Assembly: GCA_002498455.1 (NCBI GenBank)
Contig: DAHO01000017.1
Coordinates: forward strand, 23,730 to 43,208
DNA length: 19,479 nucleotides
Direction of reading: 5' to 3'
Source: Euryarchaeota archaeon UBA602
GTDB taxonomy: Archaea > Thermoplasmatota > Poseidoniia > Poseidoniales > Thalassarchaeaceae
Shown: positions 7,750-14,252 of the stretch, piece by piece
Layout of the letters: every line of letters begins with the position of its first letter
Position numbering within the stretch: position 1 is the stretch's first letter
Made by a program: the position numbers and the translations under genes
Notes under the pieces: generated by a model
Told to the model about the DNA's origin: nothing
The model's database searches: none
The model's input: only the letters and a program-made list of their open reading frames with translations

Positions 7750-8485
7750 CGCCTTCAATTCTTGGTGCGAGGAAGTAGACGCAACGTCCGGCTCCATCTG
7801 CAAATTCAAACTCCAAGCGTAGAGGATGATTCTCGTTGAAGTATAACGCGACGCTGTCAACAATGGCTTCCATGCGCTTTGCCATAGGGTAAAGCAAGGA
7901 TAGACTGTATTGACTCTTCACCGGCCCATCACAAACCAAGTCTTGCAATTCACCAGCATCATAAGAGACGTTGACAGTATCGGTGTCGCCACTGACATTG
8001 ACGCCGAAAGATTGCGCATTCAATGAAATGGTCGCCAAATCACCGACTTGCTTGGCCGCACGGAGTGCCCGACTGAATTTGATAGCAGACAATTTGACAG
8101 AACTCTGTAGGTCGACATCTGGGACACGGGGCTCTAGCATCGTTGCTCGGTCGAGAGGACGAATTGTACGGTTGATTTCCCCCACTTGGATATTGACGCG
8201 CCCATCATTTTCATCGTAATTCATTTCGATGAGGTCGCCTTGCTCGGCCAAACCAATCAAATCACGCAACTTGACCAGTTCAAAACCAATCGTACAGGGC
8301 TCACACTCCCATGCTTCAAAGGCGGATGCATCGATCTCCATTCGTACCATGGCAACATGCATTGCATCTACGGCTCGGACCTCAATATGGCCTTCCTCAA
8401 ACTTGAATTTAGCATCTTCAACAAGAACCGTCAGAATTTCCACAATGGTTCTCATCGTATCTTGTTTTGCTGTGATGTTCAACAT
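7742..8485 (-). CDS. pcn: DNA polymerase sliding clamp (PCNA)
   Basis: The 247-residue protein matches archaeal PCNA in length and throughout its sequence. It opens with a first domain carrying VRAVDAMHVAMVRMEI (36-51), has a central EINRTIRPLD region, and ends in YFLAPRIE, the typical last strand. The homotrimeric ring tethers DNA polymerase, FEN1, ligase and other factors to DNA during replication and repair. ATG 8485 has AAGGTGG about seven bases upstream. The gene lies 81 bases downstream of transcription factor S on the same strand and overlaps the glycosyltransferase gene by eight bases, so the three probably share a transcript. There is one copy in the window and nothing unusual in the sequence. 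Confidence 0.96.
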   Translation of the reverse strand: MLNITAKQDTMRTIVEILTVLVEDAKFKFEEGHIEVRAVDAMHVAMVRMEIDASAFEAWECEPCTIGFELVKLRDLIGLAEQGDLIEMNYDENDGRVNIQVGEINRTIRPLDRATMLEPRVPDVDLQSSVKLSAIKFSRALRAAKQVGDLATISLNAQSFGVNVSGDTDTVNVSYDAGELQDLVCDGPVKSQYSLSLLYPMAKRMEAIVDSVALYFNENHPLRLEFEFADGAGRCVYFLAPRIEGDA

Positions 8486-8566
8486 TGGACCACCTTACCC
8501 ACCAAGTTCTGGGCAAAGGGGGCTAAAAAGGGTTGACTTCAGAACACCTATCGCGTTTGAGCCAAA

Positions 8567-8920
8567 TCAGTACTCACGCCAACCGTGTCTGCACTCTGCA
8601 CAGGTCAAAATTCGAGTCTCTGGTTCATCGGATGATCGTGTTTGCTGCAGTTCTGCATACACCTGATCGGAATCACATTTGGGACAGATGTATGTCTTTG
8701 TCGTTAACACACCACGTTGTTGATCTGCATCATCGATTACCCGTCGGTCACGAGCTTCTGTCTTAGAGCTTGATGTGGCTTCAGAAAGGTCAATTTCAGT
8801 TCCATCCTCCATAACGACCTTATTTTCTGCTGAGCCAGAATATCCACAGTTGTAATCTGGACACTTGATGTTCCCTTGTGAATCAGGGAACGATAGCGCA
8901 CCACATACTGGACAGAACAT
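8567..8920 (-). CDS. tfs: transcription elongation factor TFS (TFIIS-like)
   Basis: The 117-residue protein has the two zinc ribbons of archaeal TFS. The N-terminal ribbon has Cys3, Cys6, Cys20 and Cys25, and resembles Rpb9. The C-terminal ribbon has Cys79, Cys82, Cys107 and Cys110. The tip of the second ribbon carries RSSDEPET, with Asp98 and Glu99 as the acidic pair that enters the RNA polymerase pore and stimulates cleavage of backtracked RNA. Keeping this pair argues for a functional cleavage factor rather than an inhibitory paralogue. The central linker (about 45-70) is acidic and serine-rich. There is no Shine-Dalgarno before ATG 8920, but a TATA-like AATTAAA on this strand is centred 28 bases upstream, so the message may be leaderless. 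PCNA follows on the same strand. Confidence 0.96.
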   Translation of the reverse strand: MFCPVCGALSFPDSQGNIKCPDYNCGYSGSAENKVVMEDGTEIDLSEATSSSKTEARDRRVIDDADQQRGVLTTKTYICPKCDSDQVYAELQQTRSSDEPETRILTCAECRHGWREY

Positions 8921-8944
8921 GATAGAGCGGGTGCGTATTCTCTC

Positions 8945-8951
8945 TTTAATT
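8945..8951. promoter_or_regulatory. candidate TATA box in the divergent TFS/Nop5 gap
   Basis: TTTAATT (AATTAAA on the minus strand) is centred 28 bases upstream of the TFS start. This suits a leaderless start on the minus strand. On the plus strand the same element could place a start near 8973, giving a Nop5 leader of about 45 bases that would contain the AAGGAGGGG motif. It is the only AT-rich element in the 99-base gap. Confidence 0.45.
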
Positions 8952-9019
8952 CTGCGTTTTGTTGCCTTGCCTGCCGTTGATTCCGGACGGACTTTGAAGG
9001 AGGGGGGTCTACGAGAGTC

Positions 9020-10003
9020 GTGGAACTGGTTTGGGATTGGCGTCTCGCACGTGTGTATGACGCTCAGTGCAACATTATCGATGAGTGTGTTTGGGACGGT
9101 ACTCGTTCGATAGCTGCGACGGTCAAACGCCTCAAGAATCTAAAATCAGGTCAAATGACCGATGAAGCTCGAGTATTACAAGAAAGATTTCCTGAGGCGA
9201 ATCGAGTTCATCATACATCTTTCAAAAACTGGCCTGTACTCGATACCTACGAAGCCGAATTGTTACAGAAATCAAGTTTGATTCTTGCAGAACAAGAAAT
9301 TCTAGAAGTTTCGTCAGCGCCTGATTTTCGTCTGGAGCATCTTGTTCGGGCACTGGACGTTTCTAGAACTACGGCAAACAATGTTGAATCACAGTTGGTG
9401 GATTGGATTACATTGCTCCTGCCGAGTACCGATGTAGATCAACATCGTTCATCGTTGGCTGCGACAATACTCGATTCGGACGATTGGGATCAGTTCGTCT
9501 CTCAATTTGAGCAGGTCAATGTCGCGGCAGTCCAATCCGGTGAATGGAACTCGATTCGTTCTTTGTCCGAGCAGATTGGAAATGCAAATTCCGCAGTTAT
9601 CACCATTGAAAACACTCTACAAGAACTGGCAAATTCGTATTTGCCTTCCCTCTCAATCCTGCTGGGTCCAGCAATTGCTGCACAACTCTGTGTTGCAGCT
9701 CATGGTCGTGATCGACTCGCTCGACTGCCCGCGAGTACCATTCAGGTTCTTGGTGCAGAGAAGTCATTTTTTTCCCATCTAAACCAAGGAACCAAGCCAC
9801 CCAAGCACGGATACATCTTCCAACATACTTGGATATCACGTAGTCCGAAATCCACTCGAGGTTCGATTGCTCGAATGCTGTCTTCTAAAGCCGCAATCGC
9901 AGCTCGTGTAGATTGTTTTGGAGGCCGTCCTTGGGGGGCCAAAGAACGTTCTGAGGTTGAGAAAAAAGTGGGCGAAATCCGTGCAAGGAAGAAGGGGAGA
10001 TGA
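9020..10003 (+). CDS. Nop5 (Nop56/58), C/D box sRNP core protein
   Basis: The 327-residue protein carries the NOP domain at about 170-315, with PSLSILLGPAIAAQLC (209-224), LPASTIQVLGAEKSFF (236-251) and PPKHGYIFQHTW (260-271). It bridges the kink-turn protein L7Ae on the guide RNA and fibrillarin, which binds the N-terminal domain. The complex directs 2'-O-methylation of rRNA and tRNA. The middle (about 70-170) should form the coiled-coil dimerisation arm, and the C-terminus is short and basic. GTG 9020 is the only conventional start in frame after a stop at 8978. AAGGAGGGG at about 8997-9005 is about 14 bases away, so the spacing is long and initiation could be a little further upstream at a non-standard codon. 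Fibrillarin follows after three bases, the common archaeal pairing. Confidence 0.95.
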   Translation: MELVWDWRLARVYDAQCNIIDECVWDGTRSIAATVKRLKNLKSGQMTDEARVLQERFPEANRVHHTSFKNWPVLDTYEAELLQKSSLILAEQEILEVSSAPDFRLEHLVRALDVSRTTANNVESQLVDWITLLLPSTDVDQHRSSLAATILDSDDWDQFVSQFEQVNVAAVQSGEWNSIRSLSEQIGNANSAVITIENTLQELANSYLPSLSILLGPAIAAQLCVAAHGRDRLARLPASTIQVLGAEKSFFSHLNQGTKPPKHGYIFQHTWISRSPKSTRGSIARMLSSKAAIAARVDCFGGRPWGAKERSEVEKKVGEIRARKKGR

Positions 10004-10006
10004 GCG

Positions 10007-10675
10007 ATGAATTCATTCTCTAACAGAGTCAAGATTGAGGGCCGGACCCTGTGGTCTAGAAACGCCCTGAGGGGGGTCAGCCTCCGTGGAGAGCGCCTCA
10101 AGAGGCAGGGGAGAATCGAATGGAGGCAATGGAACCCCTTCTCGTCAAAGATTGCAGCGGGTCTGCTGAAATCTCAGCAACCCGGGATTTTACCGACCAT
10201 TGGTTCGACTTGTCTATACTTGGGTTCTGGCCATGGGACCACAATCAGTCATTTGCATGATCAAGTCTGTGGCAGCAATAATCATTCAGAGGGTACAATC
10301 GTTGCCGTAGATCTCTCTCCGCGCTGCATCATAGACCTCATCCAACTGGCAGAGACCAGGCCTGGAATAATCCCTGTACTCGCAGATTGTCGCGATTTGG
10401 TATCCATTTCTCCATTCTTATGTTCAGAGGTACCTTGGTTGTTTCAGGATGTCTCTCAATCCGGCCAGGTCGACATCTTCATCCAAGCATGTGAGCGATA
10501 TCTTGCCTCTGGAGGCACGGGTATTCTATCCTTGAAATCTCAGAGCGAGCGCGATGCGTCAGTCGCTTTCGCGAATGCAGAGGATGTGCTAATCAAAGCA
10601 GGTTTCACATTGGTCGAAAAAATCGATTTGACAGGCTGGGAAGACAAACACATGCTGTTCCACGTGGTGAAATAA
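10007..10675 (+). CDS. flpA: fibrillarin-like rRNA/tRNA 2'-O-methyltransferase
   Basis: The 222-residue protein uses S-adenosylmethionine to methylate the ribose 2'-OH of guide-selected nucleotides within the C/D box complex. Seen in sequence are EWRQWNPFSSKIAA (38-51), the SAM loop LGSGHGTT at 72-79, VAVDLSPR at 99-106, and the full catalytic tetrad Lys48, Asp148 (in FQDVSQ), Lys177 and His215. It is slightly divergent: the usual GAASGTT is GSGHGTT, and the loop after the SAM motif carries an insertion near 88-95. ATG 10007 has GGGGAG seven bases upstream. The gene follows Nop5 by three bases, and its stop shares one base with the start of fpg (TAATG), so the three are one translation unit. 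Confidence 0.95.
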   Translation: MNSFSNRVKIEGRTLWSRNALRGVSLRGERLKRQGRIEWRQWNPFSSKIAAGLLKSQQPGILPTIGSTCLYLGSGHGTTISHLHDQVCGSNNHSEGTIVAVDLSPRCIIDLIQLAETRPGIIPVLADCRDLVSISPFLCSEVPWLFQDVSQSGQVDIFIQACERYLASGGTGILSLKSQSERDASVAFANAEDVLIKAGFTLVEKIDLTGWEDKHMLFHVVK

Positions 10676-11484
10676 TGCCTGAACTTCCTGAAGTCGAAAC
10701 GGTGCGTAGGGGGCTGTTGAGCCTTGTTGGAAAGCGAATATTGTCAATCGAGTTGAATCGCCCTAACCTACGTTTCCCCTTCCCAGAAGATATGGATTCA
10801 ATTTCTGGAAGGAAGATTCTGGATATTGAGCGTCGGGCAAAATACCTTCTAATCGTGTTGGAAGGTGGATTGACTTGGCTTGCACACTTAGGGATGACCG
10901 GGCGTTTTGGACATCAACCGGAAGGAAAGCACGATCATGTTGTGATTGATTTTGAAGACGGGACTCGCTTGGTGTACACCGATCCACGACGATTTGGAAT
11001 GATGGATTTGATACGTCCAGGTGAATCTCATAAGTTACTGAAGCATTTGGGACCCGAACCATTGGGTAAGAATTGGAGCGGTGCTCGACTTCATGGTTCG
11101 ATTCGAGATCGTCACGTGTCCATCAAATCCGCTTTACTCAATCAGCAAATTGTGGTAGGTATTGGCAATATTTACGCAAGTGAGATTTTATTTCGCTCAG
11201 GGATTTCTCCAAAACGCCTTGCAAAGAATATTTCCTTGAACATGGCAAATGAAATCTATCGGCAGACGCAGCACGTATTGCTCACTGCCATTGAAGCCGG
11301 GGGCTCAACTCTGAAAGATGGACAGTTCAAACAATTGGATGGAGACTTAGGTTATTTTCCGCATGAATTTGCTGTTTATGATCGAGAAGGCGAGATTTGT
11401 GTTGACCCAAATTGTGGTAAAATGGTGAAAAAAATCGTTCAATCTGGCCGTTCCACCTTCTATTGCAGTGGTTGTCAGCGATAA
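10675..11484 (+). CDS. mutM: formamidopyrimidine-DNA glycosylase / AP lyase (Fpg, MutM)
   Basis: The 269-residue enzyme should excise 8-oxoguanine and formamidopyrimidines and nick the abasic site. All hallmark features are present: N-terminal PELPEVETV with nucleophile Pro2, Glu3 and Glu6; Lys56 in RRAKYLL; HLGMTGRF at 71-78; DPRRFG at 103-108; GNIYASE at 164-170 in the helix-two-turn-helix; and a C-terminal zinc finger with Cys242, Cys247, Cys264 and Cys267 and Arg259 in its hairpin (SGRSTFYC). Length and domain order equal the bacterial enzyme. Fpg is essentially a bacterial family and most archaea use AGOG or OGG instead, so transfer from bacteria is likely. It overlaps the fibrillarin stop by one base, which places a repair enzyme in the sRNP operon. 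A T6 run at 11503 may end the transcript. Confidence 0.96.
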   Translation: MPELPEVETVRRGLLSLVGKRILSIELNRPNLRFPFPEDMDSISGRKILDIERRAKYLLIVLEGGLTWLAHLGMTGRFGHQPEGKHDHVVIDFEDGTRLVYTDPRRFGMMDLIRPGESHKLLKHLGPEPLGKNWSGARLHGSIRDRHVSIKSALLNQQIVVGIGNIYASEILFRSGISPKRLAKNISLNMANEIYRQTQHVLLTAIEAGGSTLKDGQFKQLDGDLGYFPHEFAVYDREGEICVDPNCGKMVKKIVQSGRSTFYCSGCQR

Positions 11485-11502
11485 ACGGGACACTGTAAGA
11501 CA

Positions 11503-11614
11503 TTTTTTCGGTTTACATCATCTTCAACGATTCTACTCGGTCATGCAAAAAACCCCGAAAAAAGGTATTTTCAGCCATATTTCATTGCACCCAATTTAAA
11601 TACTGACCGAAAAA
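11503..11614. repeat. three evenly spaced copies of CCGAAAAA(A) in the gap before the MIP-like gene
   Basis: TTTTTTCGG at 11503-11511 (inverted copy), CCGAAAAAA at 11555-11563 and CCGAAAAA at 11607-11614 begin exactly 52 bases apart. That is close to five helical turns. The last copy sits just downstream of the TATA box at 11595. They may be operators for a regulator, or chance in an A/T-rich spacer. The first copy also contains the T6 that could terminate the fpg transcript. Confidence 0.35.
11595..11602 (+). promoter_or_regulatory. TATA box for the degenerate MIP-like gene
   Basis: TTTAAATA fits the archaeal TATA consensus. It predicts a start near 11624 and a leader of about 29 bases containing AGGA at 11642-11645. 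The leader begins with a small stem, GCTCG (11624-11628) with CGAGC (11637-11641), directly before the AGGA, so the ribosome-binding site could be affected by folding. Confidence 0.65.
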
Positions 11615-11652
11615 CGCGGAAACGCTCGACAAGCAGCGAGCAGGATGAAAAA

Positions 11653-12255
11653 ATGGAAATGAACGAGAAGGGAATGGTCGCAGAGGCCATCGGAAGTATG
11701 GCGATTACGCTACTTGTTTGGGGTGGTATTTCAGAGAATGCAGCACCTCACGACAGCGCAGTAATGGCTGGTGCTGCTGGTGTAACACTTGCAATCATGT
11801 GGATGACGTTTAAGGGATCTGAAATTTTACCAATCATCACGATTGGTCGAATGGCAGCAGGACACACCGAATGGCAGCAAGGAACACTAAATTTCTTGAT
11901 GCAACTATTGGGTGCATTCGTAGGTGCAGCAATTCTTGCATGGCAAGGAGAAACTGTTTTCGAAGCCGCTGAAGCATTAACCGCAACGAGTGCAGCAACC
12001 GCATTGTTGGGTGGTTTCTTGCTAATGCTGGTATGGGACCGCCTTGGTGGTGGCTGGGAAGCTGGTGCATTCGTATCGGTTCTTCTTGTTGCCGGAGTCA
12101 CACTTGCTTCCGCAAGTAGCATCGGTGGCACCATTGCTGACGGACACATGGCAGACACTGACAACTTCATTGCCGTCTTCGGGACAATGATCGTCGGTGG
12201 TATTGGCGCAGCAGCAGCATTGATGCTCGGCGACCAAATCTTCGAAGAAGAGTAA
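11653..12255 (+). CDS. degenerate MIP/aquaporin-like membrane protein without NPA motifs
   Basis: The 200-residue protein has six hydrophobic segments and aligns by eye with the aquaporin at 13575. GSEILPIITIG at 55-65 replaces the GAHINPAVTIG half-helix. MQLLGAFVGAAIL at 83-95 stands for the QLAGALLAGGIL helix. The segment after GGTIADGHMADTDNF at 158-172 replaces the second NPAR half-helix. Both end alike (LMLGDQIFEEE here, VMLWDKMTPEES there). Both NPA boxes and the pore Arg are gone, so a normal water channel is unlikely. A scaffold, regulatory or altered-pore role is possible. ATG 11653 has AGGA seven bases upstream and a good TATA box, and the gene ends at a strong terminator, so it seems expressed alone rather than a decaying pseudogene. 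No family closer than MIP is recognised. Confidence 0.7.
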   Translation: MEMNEKGMVAEAIGSMAITLLVWGGISENAAPHDSAVMAGAAGVTLAIMWMTFKGSEILPIITIGRMAAGHTEWQQGTLNFLMQLLGAFVGAAILAWQGETVFEAAEALTATSAATALLGGFLLMLVWDRLGGGWEAGAFVSVLLVAGVTLASASSIGGTIADGHMADTDNFIAVFGTMIVGGIGAAAALMLGDQIFEEE

Positions 12256-12289
12256 AGTCGAAATCGGCAAATCTCATGATAACACACAC

Positions 12290-12333
12290 GCGGTTCGAGG
12301 GCGCTTCGGTGCCCTCGAATCGCTTTTTTTTTT
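12290..12333 (+). terminator. strong stem-loop plus T10 terminator with UUCG tetraloop
   Basis: GCGGTTCGAGGGC (12290-12302) pairs with GCCCTCGAATCGC (12311-12323), with a single G-T pair. The helix extends inward through a G-T wobble to C(TTCG)G at 12304-12309. Ten thymines follow at 12324-12333. This is the form of a bacterial intrinsic terminator. It closes the transcript of the MIP-like gene 35 bases after its stop. Confidence 0.85.
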
Positions 12334-12352
12334 CGTTTCACAAAATCACTAG

Positions 12353-12358
12353 TTTAAT
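12353..12358 (+). promoter_or_regulatory. candidate TATA box, leaderless start at 12384
   Basis: TTTAAT is centred about 28 bases before the ATG at 12384. No Shine-Dalgarno precedes that ATG. Together these suggest a leaderless message starting at or very near the start codon. Confidence 0.45.
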
Positions 12359-12383
12359 CGGCAAGCATGCAGTGGCATAATCG

Positions 12384-13496
12384 ATGAGCGACGCTTCAAA
12401 GCCCCAGCCGATTACTTTCAATGACGGGACAACTACAGCGTATACCCCCCCCACTCCAATGCTCACAGGAACCACTGCCACTTTGTCCGCTGGACAACCT
12501 CAATCCGCCTCACCAATGAGTCAAGAGAATGTCAAATTCGTCATGGGCCCGAATGGGCAAATGATTGCGATTCAAAAGGAGCCCTTTGTTTGGAAGAAGT
12601 TCTTCATCGGACTAGGTGTGCCGCTTTTTTTGATGATTATCCCATTGATTCTGTCGCTTTACGCTGACAGCATGTCAAACTGGGATGACGATTACGAATA
12701 CGATAAAATCGAAGTTGAGCTGACCAATGGGACGACTTACACAGCGGCATATACTCTGGATCCATCAATGGTCATAGAGTGGTGTGATGTTTCGAGTTAC
12801 AACGATTCTGTTGGGTACAATTGTCACCATTCATATGACGATTCGGAAATGCATATCCATCAATACACATCAACTCAGTCAACTTTAGAGCGTGAGAATG
12901 GAACGACTGCCTATTCTGCCAACTATACAATCGAAGAAGGTCAATCTGTAGATTATTGCAGGCTGCAATTGTGGGATTCAGATGGCTGGTATTATTGTGA
13001 TGGGGGTGAAAACGATAATGCAGAGGAATTCACCATCATCAAAGAAATTTGGAGTGGCGATGATTACAGTCGGGAAACTGTGGGCCACTGGAATTCAAGT
13101 TCAGGACAAATCCATTTTGACGATGGTGAGGACCATGGAACCAATATGGTCATCAACATTGATTTAGACAAAGAGATTGGTCAATGGACTTCAGAGACGG
13201 GTATTTTTACCATCGACAGTGGGGGTGAACTTGCAGATGGATTCAGAATTACAATCGAAACCATGGATCGGGAACAGTATGATGAAATGGAAGACAATCG
13301 AGAATCAATCGATGCCCTTCTTGCAATAAGCACGTTGGTCTGTTGCTTGGCTCCAATCGTGGCCATCGGGATGATCATCTATGGATTTGCTGCGACCGGT
13401 GGGAAACCGGTTGGAATCGGCGCAGTTGTTGCCCTTCTCGCCTATCCGATCATTGCATTCTTCACGATGATTACTGCAATGGTGGCTGGGTACTGA
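12384..13496 (+). CDS. membrane protein with extracytoplasmic Cys-containing domain, unknown function
   Basis: I do not recognise a family for this 370-residue protein. Residues 1-70 are Thr/Ser/Pro-rich and hydrophilic. Hydrophobic segments lie at about 73-93, 312-335 and 342-368. Between the first and second is a loop of about 215 residues that is strongly acidic and rich in Tyr, Trp and Ser/Thr. It has four cysteines (134, 147, 192, 205) that could form two disulfides, and five N-glycosylation sequons (Asn115, 140, 172, 180, 237). These features fit an exported domain exposed outside the cell. The final two helices form a hairpin with a Gly-rich turn. The ATG start has no Shine-Dalgarno but has a TATA-like element at leaderless spacing. 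It lies between two MIP-fold genes on the same strand; whether it works with them is unknown. Confidence 0.75.
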   Translation: MSDASKPQPITFNDGTTTAYTPPTPMLTGTTATLSAGQPQSASPMSQENVKFVMGPNGQMIAIQKEPFVWKKFFIGLGVPLFLMIIPLILSLYADSMSNWDDDYEYDKIEVELTNGTTYTAAYTLDPSMVIEWCDVSSYNDSVGYNCHHSYDDSEMHIHQYTSTQSTLERENGTTAYSANYTIEEGQSVDYCRLQLWDSDGWYYCDGGENDNAEEFTIIKEIWSGDDYSRETVGHWNSSSGQIHFDDGEDHGTNMVINIDLDKEIGQWTSETGIFTIDSGGELADGFRITIETMDREQYDEMEDNRESIDALLAISTLVCCLAPIVAIGMIIYGFAATGGKPVGIGAVVALLAYPIIAFFTMITAMVAGY

Positions 13497-13513
13497 TTTC
13501 GGATTCCCGACAG

Positions 13514-13552
13514 CAAAGCTTCCGCTTTGTTCATAGGCGAATTCGGTTCGCC
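13514..13552 (+). other. two small adjacent hairpins between genes
   Basis: CAAAGC-TTCC-GCTTTG (13514-13529) and GGCGAA-TTCGG-TTCGCC (13536-13552) each form a perfect six-base-pair stem. They lie in the 78-base gap before the aquaporin start. No T-tract follows, so they may be attenuating, processing or stabilising structures rather than a terminator. The second ends 12 bases before the GGTG ribosome-binding site. Confidence 0.45.
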
Positions 13553-13574
13553 ATTTGTGCAATAGGTGTTTTTG

Positions 13575-14252
13575 ATGTCTGACAACCCCATGCCCAAATT
13601 GTATGCTGAAGCCGTCGCAACGTTTGCCCTGACCTTCATTGGCGCGGGTGCAATTTGGATGGGAGGTGACCTCCTAACCGTTGCTGTGGCACATGGTATC
13701 ATTCTCTCTGTCATGGTGACCGCGACGATGAATATCTCAGGGGCTCACATCAATCCAGCCGTTACGATTGGATTCATGGCCACTAAGCGTATTGACTCAA
13801 AGTTAGGTGCCCAATACATCGCTGCACAACTGGCAGGTGCACTTCTAGCCGGTGGTATCCTCTACTCGATTGGAGGCGGTGGCGTTGGGACCCCCGCTCC
13901 TGGATCCTTCCCAGGCGAAAATGGGGCATTGGTGAATACTCAACAAGCCATCATGATTGAGGCAATTCTAACCTTCCTCTTGATGACGGTCATTATGGGC
14001 ACTGCAGTGGACAGTCGTGCACCAGCAGGCATCGCTGGCTTTGGAATTGGTTTGGTCGTCATGGCAGACATCCTCATGGGTGGTCCATTGACGGGTGCTG
14101 CAATGAATCCTGCACGCTGGTTCGGTGTCTGGGTATTCGGTGACATGGCCAACAACATCGATCTCGTCATTTACACCGTAGGACCCATCCTAGGTGCCTT
14201 GCTGGGCGTCATGTTGTGGGACAAGATGACGCCCGAGGAGTCTAGCGACTAA
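13575..14252 (+). CDS. aquaporin (MIP family water channel)
   Basis: The 225-residue protein is a canonical six-helix MIP channel. It has the first pore half-helix SGAHINPAVTIGF at 55-67 (NPA 60-62) and the second GAAMNPARWFG at 174-184 (NPA 178-180, selectivity Arg181). The residue after NPAR is Trp, not the Asp of glycerol facilitators, which favours water over glycerol. Small-residue helix contacts (AAQLAGALLAGG) are present. It should passively conduct water, and perhaps small neutral solutes, across the cytoplasmic membrane. A GTG at 13566 would add three residues. ATG 13575 is preferred because GGTG at 13565-13568 lies six bases upstream. The stop codon overlaps the stop of the convergent nuclease gene by four bases (shared CTAA). 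Confidence 0.94.
   Translation: MSDNPMPKLYAEAVATFALTFIGAGAIWMGGDLLTVAVAHGIILSVMVTATMNISGAHINPAVTIGFMATKRIDSKLGAQYIAAQLAGALLAGGILYSIGGGGVGTPAPGSFPGENGALVNTQQAIMIEAILTFLLMTVIMGTAVDSRAPAGIAGFGIGLVVMADILMGGPLTGAAMNPARWFGVWVFGDMANNIDLVIYTVGPILGALLGVMLWDKMTPEESSD

Noticed and set aside
7742..7863. Upstream extension of the glycosyltransferase to 7863
   Set aside because: It would overlap PCNA by over 120 bases; ATG 7749 has a ribosome-binding site and begins just before the fold.
8229..8666. 145-residue plus-strand frame opposite PCNA and TFS
   Set aside because: It is antisense to two well-conserved genes and Ser/Arg-rich with no domain.
11748..12341. 197-residue minus-strand frame opposite the MIP-like gene
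   Set aside because: It is low in complexity (Ala/Pro/Ser-rich), runs through the terminator hairpin, and the plus-strand frame has a promoter, ribosome-binding site and membrane helices.
13566..13574. GTG start of the aquaporin at 13566
   Set aside because: It adds three residues and would consume the GGTG that is correctly spaced for ATG 13575.
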